From positions 29,356,868-29,420,867 of the forward strand of contig OY365807.1 in assembly GCA_959347315.1 (NCBI GenBank): 64,000 nt of DNA, given 5' to 3'. The notes under the pieces were generated by a model. The model did not search any database, was not told the origin of the DNA, and was given only the letters and a program-made list of their open reading frames with translations. This DNA comes from Bimastos eiseni (taxonomy: Eukaryota > Annelida > Clitellata > Crassiclitellata > Lumbricidae). This document shows, in pieces, positions 47,640 through 59,516 of this stretch. Positions within the stretch are counted from its first letter, which is position 1; each line of letters opens with the position of its first letter. A program made the position numbers and the translations under genes.

Positions 47640-48845
47640 TTACAATCGATTCGGTTGACCAACAGGTTTGAACCGGCATGAATCGGTTTGAATCGGTCAG
47701 ACCTGGATAAAACCAATCAGAACCGGTTAAAACCGGTTTGAACCGGCTAGAACCGGTATGAATCGGTTCTGACCGGTTCTGGGTGATTCTAAGCACCGGT
47801 TCAAACCTGTTAAAAACGGTATGAACCGGCTACGACCCGTTAGAACCGACTTGAACCGGTTAGAACTGGTTACAACTCGTCAGAACCAGTTTGAGACGGT
47901 TCTGACCGGTTAGAAGCAAGTAGAACGGCTTGGAACTGTTAAAACCGGTTGGCACTGGTTAAAAACCGGTTCGAACCTGTTAGAACCGGTTAGAACCGGT
48001 TAAAACTGGTCAGAACCGGTTGGTTCTAGGCGGTTTTAATCGATTCTTATCGGTAAAAACACATTAGAACCGGCTTTGACCGGTTAGAACTGGTTAGAAC
48101 CAGTTAGAACCGGTTAGAACAGGCTTGGACCGGTAAGAATCAGTTGGAACTGGCTTTACCCGATTTTAATTCAAACCGGCTAAAATACGCTCTAGCGTGT
48201 TCTAACTGGTTCTAACCGGTTCACACCGATTTTAACCGGTTTATAACGAATCAAACCGGTTCTGATCTGCTTGAACCGGTTGGAACCGATTCTGACCGGA
48301 AAAAAACCGGTTATAACCGGTTAAAACCTGTTATATCCGGTCAGTACTGGTCAGAACCGGCTAGAAGAGTAAGAGCCAGCTTGAACCGGCTAAAACCGGT
48401 TTGAACCGGTTAGAGCCGGTTTGAATTAGAACCAGCTAAAACCGGTTGTATCTGGTTCTAACCAGTCAAAACCGGTTAAAACCGGTTCGGACCGTTATAA
48501 CCGGTTTTATCCGGTTTTAACCAGTTCCGACCGGTTCTATCTAGTTCTAACCGGCTCTAGCCGGTTCCAACCAGTTCTAACTGGTTTTAACCGGTTTTAT
48601 CCGGTTCCAACCGGTTCTAACCGTTAGAACCAGTCAGAATCGATCAGAACTGGCTAAAACCGGTTAAAATCGGTTTGAACCAGTTAAAATCGGTTTGAAC
48701 CGGTTTGATCCAGTCAGAACTGGTCAAAACCGGTTGGAGACTGTTTGACTGGTTCTGACCGGTTCTCTTCTAACCGTTAGAACCGATCAGAACCGGTAAA
48801 ACAGGTTAGAACCGGTTTTAACCGGTTTTTGCCAGTTTGGACCGG
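47640..48845. repeat. AACCGGTT-based minisatellite (about 10-bp unit)
   Basis: About 1.2 kb of diverged units such as AGAACCGGTT and AACCGGTTTG. I counted about 28 exact AACCGGTT and many one-base variants (AACCAGTT, GACCGGTT, AATCGGTT). The core is its own reverse complement; the spacer appears both as GAACCGG and CCGGTTC, so unit strand switches along the array. AACCGGTT is the published consensus of Grainyhead-family transcription factors. The array sits in intron 2 of the protocadherin. Confidence 0.95.
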
Positions 48846-49220
48846 TTATGCATGCAGACCTGCATAATGATGATCAGTTACCAAATCCATAACTATATTT
48901 CTACGATGTAAAACAGTTATTATGTAAACGAATTGTCTTGCAAGGGACAGTTTCGCACTCAACCAAAATGAATGCTCGAGTAAACTGTTACAGAGCATGT
49001 TCATGGTACATTGGCATCTGAGATTTTATTCGACATAACCTTGGCTGACCAGTTCATAGACTCCAGTATAAACAGCCAGCTAGCTCATTGTTATCTCAAT
49101 ACTCTGGCATAGCTTGAATGCTAAGGCGCAATACGCAAGTCTAGTCCCAGAGGAAGGTAAAGAGAAGGACACAGGCATGAAGGCAGGTGAATAGACAAGC
49201 ACCTGTACAGACAATTCACA

Positions 49221-49433
49221 ATGTATGTGTGTATATGTTCGTGTCTGTATGTGTGTATATGTTCGTGTCTGTATGTGTGTATATGTTCGTGTCTGTATGT
49301 GTGTATATGTTCGTGTCTGTATGTGTGTATATGTTCGTGTCTGTATGTGTGTATATGTTCGTGTCTGTATGTGTGTATATGTTCGTGTCTGTATGTGTGT
49401 ATATGTTCGTGTCTGTATGTGTGTATCTGTTCT
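49221..49433 (+). repeat. 24-bp tandem repeat, about 9 copies
   Basis: Unit TATGTGTGTATATGTTCG plus TGTCTG, nearly perfect; the last unit has a base change (ATCTG). Length 24 keeps all frames open, so the Cys/Val/Tyr-rich and His/Thr/Tyr/Arg/Glu repeats predicted from it are artefacts. Confidence 0.97.
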
Positions 49434-49541
49434 ATGAGACCCATATTATTATTGAAATGCAAATGACTAAGTTTCACCTCGGATTGTACGCCTATTGAAA
49501 GTTGACCACTCAATCGACAAGCGCAGGACCAGCCGCTAAAG

Positions 49542-49640
49542 ACCTTTATTTAGCCTTGCGCATGGCTGATATGGTTGGCAGCTAGCAGACACCGCTGTCT
49601 AAATTTTCTAAAGTGAATCAGAAATCGTCGATTGGCCTCT
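49542..49640 (+). repeat. 100-bp direct repeat, right copy
   Basis: Same-orientation copy of 47510-47608. Both start CCTTTATTTAGCCTTGCGC and end at GATTGGCCT. The 2-kb spacing and direct orientation suggest either a local duplication or termini of an unrecognised element. Confidence 0.85.
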
Positions 49641-52140
49641 AAGTGTGTAATAGATCAGTATAGAAGCTAGTCTCGTTTTAATACAGGTCATTTCAATGGA
49701 AGCTAACTCCCGGTGAGTGTAGGCCTATATCGCATTTGCGCATAATTCGGTAAGGTGTATACATAGCCAACTACAGGCCCGTTATGCATTGTCTGTGTAT
49801 TTCAGCACCGTCTGGTTCACTGGTTACAAAGGCAGCTTTGAACACGCTGAATCCCTAGACAGTTCACCCGTTGAAGCAAACCATAGTATGATTACGAGTA
49901 GGCTTACGTCATTAACGAGTGATGACAAATTATTGCAGGCGTCGCATTTAACTGTATCGCTAGCCATTCCAGTCGCCATCATGCTATACAGCTAATTTAG
50001 CCAAGGCCACCACCTAGCGAAAGATGGACCAGTCAGTCTGAGGTGCAGCAGGAAGCGAACTTTTGCTCAACGAACCCCCATCAAAGCTCAAAGAAGAGTC
50101 CCAACAGCGAGATGAATGGGCACTTGGACATGCCCCAGGGGGAGGGTCAGAACGAGAAGAAGAATAGTGTATGGTATCGGAACGAAACATCGGGTTTGGA
50201 ATCTATGGCATATTTACGTAGATTCTTCGACATTTCGCGGACATCAATCTTCAGTTGATACCGGTAAGTAGCCTATGATAACCATATTAATGAGCCACAG
50301 TCCAAATAAAATTCTCTGCGGATAGGTTTTCATTTGGATCCGGCTAATTGAGTCCTTGGCTCTTTGTCCATTGGCTTCACGCCTCACCTCAAGAATAGCA
50401 TAATAAAGTTAAACCCTTCTCTTTTTGTATTTATCATAGTTTTATTCTCAGTTGGTGTTATTTCTTCCTTGATCTGTATAATTATTTATAAAATGAGTTT
50501 CCATTGGCGTATTTTAGCTTAGTTTTAATAGTTATACTATATAGGTCTAACAGGGTGAAAATATATGTTTGGAGTTCTACTTCAGATCTGCAACCTTTGC
50601 TACATAATAACTGACAAAGGTGAATCACTCTACGAATGAACGTGAATTGAACCAAATTCACTAGATCCATTTGACCTGATCTAGTTTTCATTGCTAGTCT
50701 GTCTGACTTGAGTTCCTGTGACTAAGCTGGTTCTCTGTCCGATTTATGGGTTGCTGAAGACATTAGACGTTACGATGATGACCCTACGCTTTCAATGAAC
50801 CTATGGTTGATATTTCTTGGCAACTCTTGTTATTGTTGCTGCTGATGATGATGAAAAGAAGGCGGATAAATCCAACTTAAAGCCTAGGCCAATCGTCGTT
50901 GTCTTCTAACTCCACCACTGTTTGCACTCTGACAGTGCCAGTTCCAAGTCTGGATAAAGGAGGAGGGTGACGCAAATGATCTCTGTTATCAAATAGTGTT
51001 GTTACGCTGAAACTACCACTGTCGTCGTTTTCTTCGACTGAGGACCAAATGCAGTAGACAGAACTTTCGCCGAGATTCCAGACGAGTTAATTAAATCGGT
51101 TTCGATCGTGTTCGACGACGAACCGCTGTCGACAGCTCCAGCTAGATTTATGAATCTCTTGGCACCACGTGGTGGTCACGCACGACAAAAGAAGCGACAG
51201 ACGATCGGAGACGACGACTGTCGTCACGACCTTTGTCTTCAAAGCCTTAGCGCATCATTAAGTTGGACCTGGTTTAAAGGCCAGAACAATTTCGGTTGAT
51301 CGCCTGCAACGTTTTGGAGGAGCACGACGCTTCCGATCACATCATGTCTGTGTCTATTTGAATAATTATACAATGTAGATTAAAAGTCTCACAAAGGACT
51401 GCCGCGCGGTTGTCTAAAACGAATCGTGAGGTGCGTATTATCAGAGGAGTGGTCTGAAGATGTTTTCTGTTTAGTTTTGGCTGCGAAGTTCTAATGTGAG
51501 TGGAATATTGTTCCACGAAGAAGCTAAGGTCTTCGTTTGTTTATTTGCACTCGTCTTTCAAGTAACCGACAGACAAGAGGTAGGAGTCAGTGGTTGGTCA
51601 ATATTCACACACAGCTGAGACAACGTTATAAAATGTAACGACTCTGTCGTAAAGCTTTACATCGCTTTACAATCGGCGAATTCTTTCTCCCTCAGTCAAT
51701 GTTTTAATCACAGGCGGTTGTTGAATGTGTCCTTTACTATTGAGCTGCAATCGGACAGTTTGCGCTTCGGACAGCCTTTCTTCGCTGATCAGTTCTCAGA
51801 CTCTGACTGACGGCAGTACATGTATCTCCTTGATGCTTAATCCTAATACTCTCACCGATGGCGCTCTATCATCATGTGCTTTGACATTTACTCCTCAGGA
51901 ACTGGAGCAACGCTTGGGTTACACAGCTTCCTCTGTTGCTGCTTCAAAACTATGGAGTTCACAATACTTGTTTATGTCCGCTCTCACACACTCTGATGTG
52001 AGGTCAGTTAGGCTTGGCTAACACGCAAAACTTTCTCCAGCGGTTTATTTTATGTTTTATTTGTTATGCATATTCTGTCTTTTTTTAAATTGAAATTGTT
52101 GAAATCTAATATCGCTCTTCTTCCAACATCTTTTGCTCAA

Positions 52141-52300
52141 AGGTGCACACGCCTCGACGGCGCAATTGCAGTTGTAATGCAGAGCAATTGTACACAGTGA
52201 CTGACGTCTCGGACGAGGGTCGAACCCGCTCACTCAGCGCACACTGAGTGTTATGGGCCGACCGCTCTAACCGATCGCTCTAACCGATCAGCCACATGTC
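52141..52300 (-). mobile_element. tRNA-derived SINE, copy 3 (internally deleted)
   Basis: Minus-strand copy of the family at 11716: B-box-like GCGGGTTCGACCC, head TGGCTGATCGGTTAG with a 13-bp duplication (GATCGGTTAGAGC twice), body TGCATTACAACTGCAATTGC and GCCGTCGAGGCGTGTG. It lacks the GAGCAAGTC block seen in copies 1 and 2. Confidence 0.75.
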
Positions 52301-52974
52301 TTATGGCATCTTGGGTCTGGTAAAATTGTTGTATTTATGTAGCACTATTTTACTGATTGAGAAGCGACTGTCAATTGACGATGACCCGCCCATTATGATG
52401 ACGGCGAAATAGAAACGCGAACTAGTCCTTCAAAGAGGGCCAGACTCCTCATGATTATGAGCTTCTATGCAGCGGTAGTAATCTTTACCATGTTTTTCTT
52501 TCATCTGCCTGGTCATTCAAGTTATTACAAATGTCTGTTAACAGTGACTCCCTTCAGTCTTAACGCTGTTCATCTCTGATCTCGTGCTTTTCAAGTGAAA
52601 CGTGACACTATTTATTTATGCGCCACAAGACGACAGCATCCTTTCGTTGGCGTCATCTCATCCTTGTTCCGCGTTCTATCATTCTCAACAGAACGTCCGC
52701 GTGAAGGCGGTTCGATGATAAAATGTCAGAAATTCATGATGGTCTCTAGCTCTCATCAGACAGAAATCGATTCACACGCGCCTTTATGTAGCGCCACGTT
52801 CGTAAGCTTACAACCTGCCTGACCTTTGGTGTTTGGGCTATAGTAAGCTGCTCGATGTGTTCTTGTACACATTTACAACTCGGTTGCAGTTGTTAACTGC
52901 CCAAAAGGCGCTAAAGAAAATGTCCACACACATGTTTAAAACAACACGATGCATTCATATAATGTAATGTAATG

Positions 52975-53100
52975 GAGCACTTATATAGCGCCGCTCAAAT
53001 CATAGGCGCTCACGACTCAACACAAAGCTATATATTATAAGGAGAAAGAAGAAAAGTCTTCAAGCGCTTCCTGAAGGACGTGATCAGACTAGATGTCATC
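52975..53100 (-). mobile_element. LINE 3' end fragment, antisense
   Basis: On the minus strand: AGGAAGCGCTTGAAGACTTT (R K R L K T F style) followed by GGCGCTATATAAGTGCTCC. The same arrangement is seen at 62490-62665 and in the LINE at 6365. Too short for a clade. Confidence 0.5.
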
Positions 53101-53439
53101 AAATCATCTCAACTCCTGCAACCACCAGCTGCTGAAGATGTTTGTATCATTAGTAATGCCTTCAAGTGCAACTTTGAACGTCAACAGCTTGTTCTGTTCA
53201 ACTACCATAGTTGCCGAAAAGGCAGCATTTTCTGGAAGAGCGCCAATGCGCTGTCTTTCTCCATGACGTATTCGACGTTGTCCGTCCCCTTATTGAACCC
53301 AAGCAGGGTTCTCTCAGCACCAATGGAGGTGTAGGGTTACCGCCTCATTGTCGTCTTATTTTTAGTTTGAGGCTTGCAGCAGATGTCTGACGTGCGCAAA
53401 TAGTATTAATAATAATGTAATTGACTGTCTGTATGAATG

Positions 53440-53605
53440 AATTGATGCCTGTCGGATGGACTGACTGATTGAGCGTCTGACTGACCGGACACCTGACTGA
53501 CTGAGTGCCTTACTGTATGATAGACTGACTGAATGATTGACTTAATGTCTGACTTAGTGCCTGACTGACTGACTGAATGAATGAATGACTGAGCGACAGA
53601 CTGAA
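53440..53605 (+). repeat. degenerate (GACT)n array
   Basis: GACTGACTGAATGAATGAAT-type units with GCCT and GTCT variants. It gives an artificial Ser/Gln/Val-rich frame on the minus strand. Confidence 0.85.
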
Positions 53606-54527
53606 GGAACAAATCATTGGCAGATTCTTTAACGTTGCAAAGGAGCTGCCTGTCAGAGCCAATCCCAAACATGAGGCAAGCTTTCAAAGGCTCAATATTG
53701 ATGTATGTGATGACATCTTCTTAGCCAATGTACATGTAAATTACTTGCTTGCTTTAGCGTTTGTTTTGACTCTTCTCCTCTTCTACCTTCTCTTATTTTC
53801 ACTATTGCGAGTTTATACAAATAATGTAGCTGCCTATTTCGTATTATATCGCATCTGTGAATTTATAAAGCAGGTATAGGTCTACTAGCCACTCAAAGGC
53901 GCTTTAAGCATGACAGCCTCGTGGAAATAGAAAAAGTCTTATTATTTATGCTCCACATACTGTTGTTTTACGAGTCTTATGACTTTAACAACGGCATTTT
54001 CATCATGCTTATAAATACATTATTCTAAACTTAAAACATTAACACTTTATTATGTATACATATGCTCCGCGGCGTTTATCGCTGTTGCAGTAAACCTCAA
54101 CCTGAACAGATCTGGTAACAGTAACAAAGCTCCATTGGAGTCCCTTGGTATTAATTAGGACCTCAATGACACAGGTTACGTGACCCTCTGGTCCTCTACG
54201 TCGTTAAGTCCATCGTCGTAGTCCATCTGGTGTGATATACTGTCACCATTCATTACAAGGGATTCTTCGAGTCGTCTTTCACCGCTGATATTTCTTCTAA
54301 CCGGCTGTTAATCGTTAACTAGTAGAGCTGTTAACTATTAATTACCAGACAGAGCTATCTGTCGCAAACTATTACCCGAAGGTGGTCAACAGAGGGCCAC
54401 GGGAGAGATCTTCTGATACTCAAAAATACATTAGCCTTTAGCATTGGCCTCGCTTTCCTTATAGACTAAACGACTCCTGCAGAAGCAATGGCTCCTTCAA
54501 CAGACGTTTCTGTCGACCTTCACTTGC

Positions 54528-54560
54528 CTTGTGGTTTAGACGGAGAGGTGGATTAGAACG
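54528..54560 (-). CDS. protocadherin exon 2, fragment beyond the gap
   Basis: Just below the gap, one frame reads RSNPPLRLNHK and then meets CACAAG|GCAAGT, which is the strict consensus of GC-AG intron donors, in phase 0. Phase 0 is what exon 3 needs. If right, these eleven residues are juxtamembrane cytoplasmic sequence. Otherwise the frame would run on to a stop at 54459, giving an unusually short tail. The reading frame cannot be linked to the other side of the gap because gap length is unknown. Confidence 0.45.
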
Positions 54561-54760
54561 NNNNNNNNNNNNNNNNNNNNNNNNNNNNNNNNNNNNNNNN
54601 NNNNNNNNNNNNNNNNNNNNNNNNNNNNNNNNNNNNNNNNNNNNNNNNNNNNNNNNNNNNNNNNNNNNNNNNNNNNNNNNNNNNNNNNNNNNNNNNNNNN
54701 NNNNNNNNNNNNNNNNNNNNNNNNNNNNNNNNNNNNNNNNNNNNNNNNNNNNNNNNNNNN
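54561..54760. other. assembly gap, 200 N, inside protocadherin exon 2
   Basis: Exactly 200 N. The remainder of EC7, the membrane-proximal part and the transmembrane helix are missing and would need about 400 nt or more, so the placeholder probably understates the gap. Confidence 0.95.
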
Positions 54761-56273
54761 TGCGCTCGTTTCCGCTTCGTATCTGGAAAGTGAGGTTGGC
54801 GTTGGCGCCTGCGTCCTGGTCGATGGCCTTCAGCCGAGAGATACGGTAGCCTGAGGGAGTGTCGCTCGACACGCCCACCGTCTCGTTGTTCCAGACAGGA
54901 AACGTGAACATCGGTTTATTGTCGTTGACATCGATCACGTGAACGGTCACGTGCGTCTTCGACGTGTAGCTGTTGGAGATCGCGAGGACATTGAAGCGAT
55001 ACTGCGATTTGCGTTCTCTGTCGAAGACTTCTTTGGAGGTTATGACCCCGTTCTGATGGTCGATATCGAACTGATGCGAGAGGCGACTGTCTGGATCGAT
55101 GGTGAACTGAAAGGAGTTGTACAGCGCTGAGTCTTTGTCGTGGGCCACGACCTGACCCACTTCCGATCCGACCTCGTTGTTCTCAGGCACTTCAAACACG
55201 TATTTGTCTTTGGTAAACGTCGGCCTTTCGTCATCGACGTCCCTTATGACAAGACTCACAAAGGCGCTTGACGATCTAATAGGCTGGCCAGAGTCTCTGG
55301 CAGTCACGTGGAACTGGAGAAAATCGATGACCTCTCGGTCGAAGGATAGCATCGTCCGAACCACGCCGGTGCCTGGTTCAACCAGAAGCATTGAGGTGAC
55401 GTTATCATCTAGGCTGTAGACGATCTCTCCATTGAGGTCAATGTCTCGGTCGGTGGCCGACACTTGAATGATTGACAGGCCAGGATCTCTGTTCTCCTCG
55501 ATCGTCACCTCGTACTTCTGTCTGGCGAACGTCGGTGCATTGTCGTTCTCGTCGAGGACCCTGACCTTGAGCTGAGCGGTCGTCGTCTGCGGTGGCAGAC
55601 CCTGATCGGAGCAGGAGATGGCCATCTGGTAGGAGTGGGTGTCCTCGCGGTCCAGGGGTACCATCGTCACGATCTGGAAATCGGACGACTGAGAACGAGA
55701 CTGCGAGAAGTAATCGTTGTTGATGGAGCACGTGACCTTTCCGTTGTCTCCCTGGTCTCGGTCGGTCACCGAGACGTAGGCAACGAACGTCCCAACCGGA
55801 GAATTCTCCATCACCTCGGCCTGCCCGTCGACGGTCAGTGTCCGTAGACTGATCTGCGGGGCGTTGTCGTTGACGTCGTCCACCCTGACTATGACGGACG
55901 CATGGGCGGGCAGGGAGTCAGGGCCACGATCGTTGGCTATGACAGACAGCAGATGCACGGAGGCCGTCTCGTAGTCGAGTTTGTCCTTGAGGTAGATCTT
56001 TCCCGAATCGCTCTTCATGCCGAACAGGTGTCCGTACTCGTAGCTCGTATGTCGTGAGAACTCATAGAGGATGGCTCCGTTGAGACCGAGGTCCTTGTCC
56101 CTCGCACGCATACGGACGATAACAGTTCCCACGGAGACGTTTTCCAGCAGACGGACTTCGTAGGTGGCGTTGTCGAACTCCGGATTGTTGTCGTTGGCAT
56201 CGAGGACTGTTATGTCGACGAGGGTGGATCCGGATTTGGGAGGATCTCCTCCGTCGACGGCCACAACGATCAC
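54761..56273 (-). CDS. delta-1-like protocadherin, exon 2 (EC2 end to EC7 start)
   Basis: Calcium-dependent cell-adhesion receptor, extracellular part. The acceptor is TATGTGGCAG|GTG in phase 0. The first residues (VIVVAVDGGDPPKSG) complete the EC2 fold begun in exon 1. Linker motifs follow at exon residues 25-31 (DANDNNP, end EC2), 133-139 (DVNDNAP, EC3), 241-247 (DENDNAP, EC4), 345-351 (DVDDERP, EC5, atypical) and 448-454 (DVNDNKP, EC6); EC7 has started (AIDQDAGANANL) when the gap interrupts at residue 504. LDRE- and DRD-type calcium motifs occur in each repeat. Seven repeats is the number in delta-1 protocadherins (PCDH1/7/9/11 type in vertebrates). The M-V-S start predicted by an ORF finder lies in the intron and is not used. 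Confidence 0.95.
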
Positions 56274-57720
56274 CTGCCACATACGGACAAGGACAGATAC
56301 GTAGAGGGACAAGGACAGATACGTAGAGGGACAAATGTACGTGCATTGAATTTGAATATACCATCGTTTAAAATTATATTTAATTGAAATTCTGCGGTTT
56401 TTACACTTATCAGCCTGTCATTGACTCTCTCCTCTTTCTCTCTGAAGAACATTCAACTCAGCTCGTATACATGTATGTAGACTGTTTCTTCAATTCTCAG
56501 AGCCTCCTCTGACGTTCGACCGGATTTTGGGCTGCTTAGCAACGACCATTTACAGCGTCCATGTGCATTATTAGATTATCGCTTTAGAAGTCCAGGATAA
56601 GTAAATGATTGAACTGATTGTTAAAAAAACTGGTGGAAACTTAGCTGATACCGGCAATTTTCATGCAGAATTTTAGGCTTTTATTGGTCCCTCCACTATT
56701 CATCAGAAAGAAATGATTTATTCTCTTTGATTATCAAGACAACAAATTACACATTCGTCTAGAGGGACGTCTTATTATTTTTCTGATAGTTAATGCACAT
56801 CGGTCAAATATCCTTCGAACTCTGGACGACGCCAGGACAGCAGCCTCTTTCGAAGGGCCTGAATATTTAAATTGTCTAGACTTTTCTTTTGCAAAACATG
56901 TCAGGTCGTCGATCACCAGATGGCATTCAACAGATGAACACTACAAATTAAAATCATTGCTATTTGCTGGCTTTGTCGATATCATTTTAAAAGCCAAATA
57001 ATTATTTCTCACACGTAATACATCCATGTCTTATTTGTTCCTAAAACTCGTGTTTCACGCTTTTAGTTAAATCCCGATTTTAGAATCAGCATAATTTCTG
57101 TTTAGCGTAAGACTACATAACGAAGCATAAATGCAATAATAAAATGCTTCATCGTGTGATGAAACAAAGTACACCAGTCAAGAATCATGGTTGCTAATGT
57201 GATGTAACAGTCACAGGTTATCAGAACGAAGAAATCTCATTGACTGGATTCACTCGTTTCGGGTTCATCACGTTCCTCGGGATTTTATGACCTCCATTAA
57301 ATTGTCCATCATAAAGTACATCAACGATTTCGCGAGGTGGGTTTCGTAGAAACAATTTGCACAGCTGACTTTATTGCCAGCCGTAGGCACGGTGAGTTAA
57401 ACAACTCATGACTCGAACTGGATTAATCGATTTGTTCCAGAGCCCGTCAAACGACGCTTCATCATAAGTCTCCGTATTCAGCATCCCACGACTGCAACAA
57501 GTTAGGTTAGGTTAGATGGGTAGCTGGCTGGCTAGCTGTCTGAGGGATCAGTCTTATCGGATGCCACAAATTTGGACGAGACACAATACGAATTTCATTT
57601 GCATCACATTATACCATTATACATGTTTGTATGAATGTGTGTACCGTGGCGCATTTACCGTATGATAGTTATATCAACTTGTGCATTATATATCTTCAAA
57701 GAGTAAACATAATTACAATA

Positions 57721-57860
57721 AGTATGTATGTATGTATGTACATGTATTTATGCATGTGTTCATGTATCTGCATGTACGTATGGATGTATGCTTGTTTGCA
57801 TGTGTGTATAACTTTTATATGTCTGTATGTATGCATGCATAGGCCTATATGTACGTGTAT
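57721..57860 (+). repeat. (TATG)n degenerate microsatellite
   Basis: GTATGTATGTATGTACATGT followed by looser ATGTATGC units. Low complexity. Confidence 0.85.
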
Positions 57861-59299
57861 GCCTATATGTTTACGTGCGTTTAAATGTGTCCATGTATAG
57901 TAGTGACAGCGTATGATGAAGTGATCATTCAGATGCAGATTTACTGAAAGGAAACATGTTGCAGTACTGTTGTTGATGTTTATTTGGTATCTTTGGTTAC
58001 GATGTTTCTAGTCTTCTTGTTTGAGTTGACACACGACACCGGATTCTGTCCTCAACAGATAGACAGACGACAACCACGATCATAACTGGTCTCTCTTCGC
58101 CTTCCAGTGATTGATTTCGGATTTACATATCTGTGGGCAGCCTATTACAAATATATGTAGCCTTGATACATGTCGTCGACGGATGGTCTGTCTATATATC
58201 AAGTGTCTGAGCCATCAGACCTCAGTCGAAGGAAGCTTTGCCTGTACTTCATCACGAACATCAGTCTGATCAGTCAAAACCCGACCAGATCGTCGTTAGT
58301 CTCAATACCTACAGGACTACGTGCATCAATATGTGTGTGCAACTGTGCATGCATGTTAATAACATGTACGAGTGCAAAACTTCCCAATTAAAATTTCAAA
58401 TGTAATGCACGCAGGTAGGTTTATGTGACACAATCTATGAGTAAATATTGTCAAATAATGTGATTCTGCCTACTTTAAACTAGAATGGAAACACGATATA
58501 CATATATATATGTATATATATGGACCTCACTCAGCATCTCTGGACGGCCCGTCTGAGTTGACGCAGCGCTCTTGAATAAACATGTGCTCTGCGCATGGCT
58601 TTAAAGTTGCGTTTCGAAATTTTGAGTTTACAATTCTGATTGTGATTAAGCATCCCGAAGATCAGTTTTTCTTATGGATTTGTCATTAATTATGATCACT
58701 GCCACTGTTTATTTTAGAATTTTATGATTAACTTACTGGTTTGCTGTGCAATTTGTATAATCAATAAATGTTTTATCATTACATTTTTTACACTTCAATT
58801 TAAAACTTTCATTAATTGTATAATACTTAGTTGTTGTTGTTGCTGTTACAATGGTACAGCATTTTAAATTTTTGCTAGCAATAATGTTCGTGCAAATAAC
58901 TTTTTTGTTGCTTGATTTATACTTACAAAATCACAATATCAAAAATGATATTAACAATTTAGTCTTATTACATTTCAACAACAAAATTATTAAATCAAAC
59001 TGAGGAAGCTTACAATGCTCCTCAGATTCCCTTATCGTGGGGGGATTCGCGCTTTTGGTGCTCGTTTGTCCATTTAGACTTCACTACATACACCAACGCG
59101 TTCTCACGTTTGGTGTTAGTGGTCCGCAACAATTATTAAAAAGTCATTGCTGGTCCTTGGCATCAAAAAGTTTAAGAACCACTGCCATAGACAGAATTGA
59201 TTTCAGAGTCCCGCTGCTTCGCTGTACGCATACAATCATACATGTATACACATACATGTATACTAAAGCATTGCCATCGGTGGGCTGTGACTGTATCGC

Positions 59300-59461
59300 T
59301 CTCTCTCCCTGTCTCTGTCTCTGTCTGTCTCTCTGTCTGTCTGTCTCTCTGTCTGTCTCTCTATCTGTCTCTCTCTGTCTCTCTCTGTCTCTCTCTGTCT
59401 CTCTCTGTCTCTCTCTGTCTCTCTCTGTCTCTCTCTGTCTCTCTCTGTCTCTCTCTCTGTC

Positions 59462-59515
<54 letters not shown>
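59300..59515 (+). repeat. (CTCTGT)n / (CTGT)n microsatellite
   Basis: CTCTCTGTCTCTCTCTGTCT-type units over 200 bp ending in (CT)n and (AC)n. It produces long artificial Ser/Leu/Cys and Arg/Glu/Asp frames. Confidence 0.95.

Positions 59516-59516
<1 letters not shown>

Larger units (their letters stand above)
45811..54527 (-). other. protocadherin intron 2 (inferred)
   Basis: 8717 bp, with a probable GC donor (AAG|GCAAGT) and TTTTTAG acceptor. It carries the AACCGGTT array, a 24-bp array, a 100-bp direct repeat, a hAT-like MITE, a SINE and LINE tails. Stretches 49.65-52.1 and 53.6-54.4 kb show no recognisable feature. Confidence 0.5.

Noticed and set aside
47640..48845. CRISPR array
   Set aside because: No constant repeat/spacer structure; a eukaryotic minisatellite with about 10-bp period.
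49121..49513. Proteins with HTYRHEHI or CVYMFVSV repeats
   Set aside because: Artefacts of the 24-bp tandem repeat, open in nearly all frames.
54459..54527. C-terminal end of the protocadherin at the stop at 54459
   Set aside because: It would give a tail of only about 33 residues; a consensus GC donor at 54527 and three further in-phase exons are a better explanation, though not proven.
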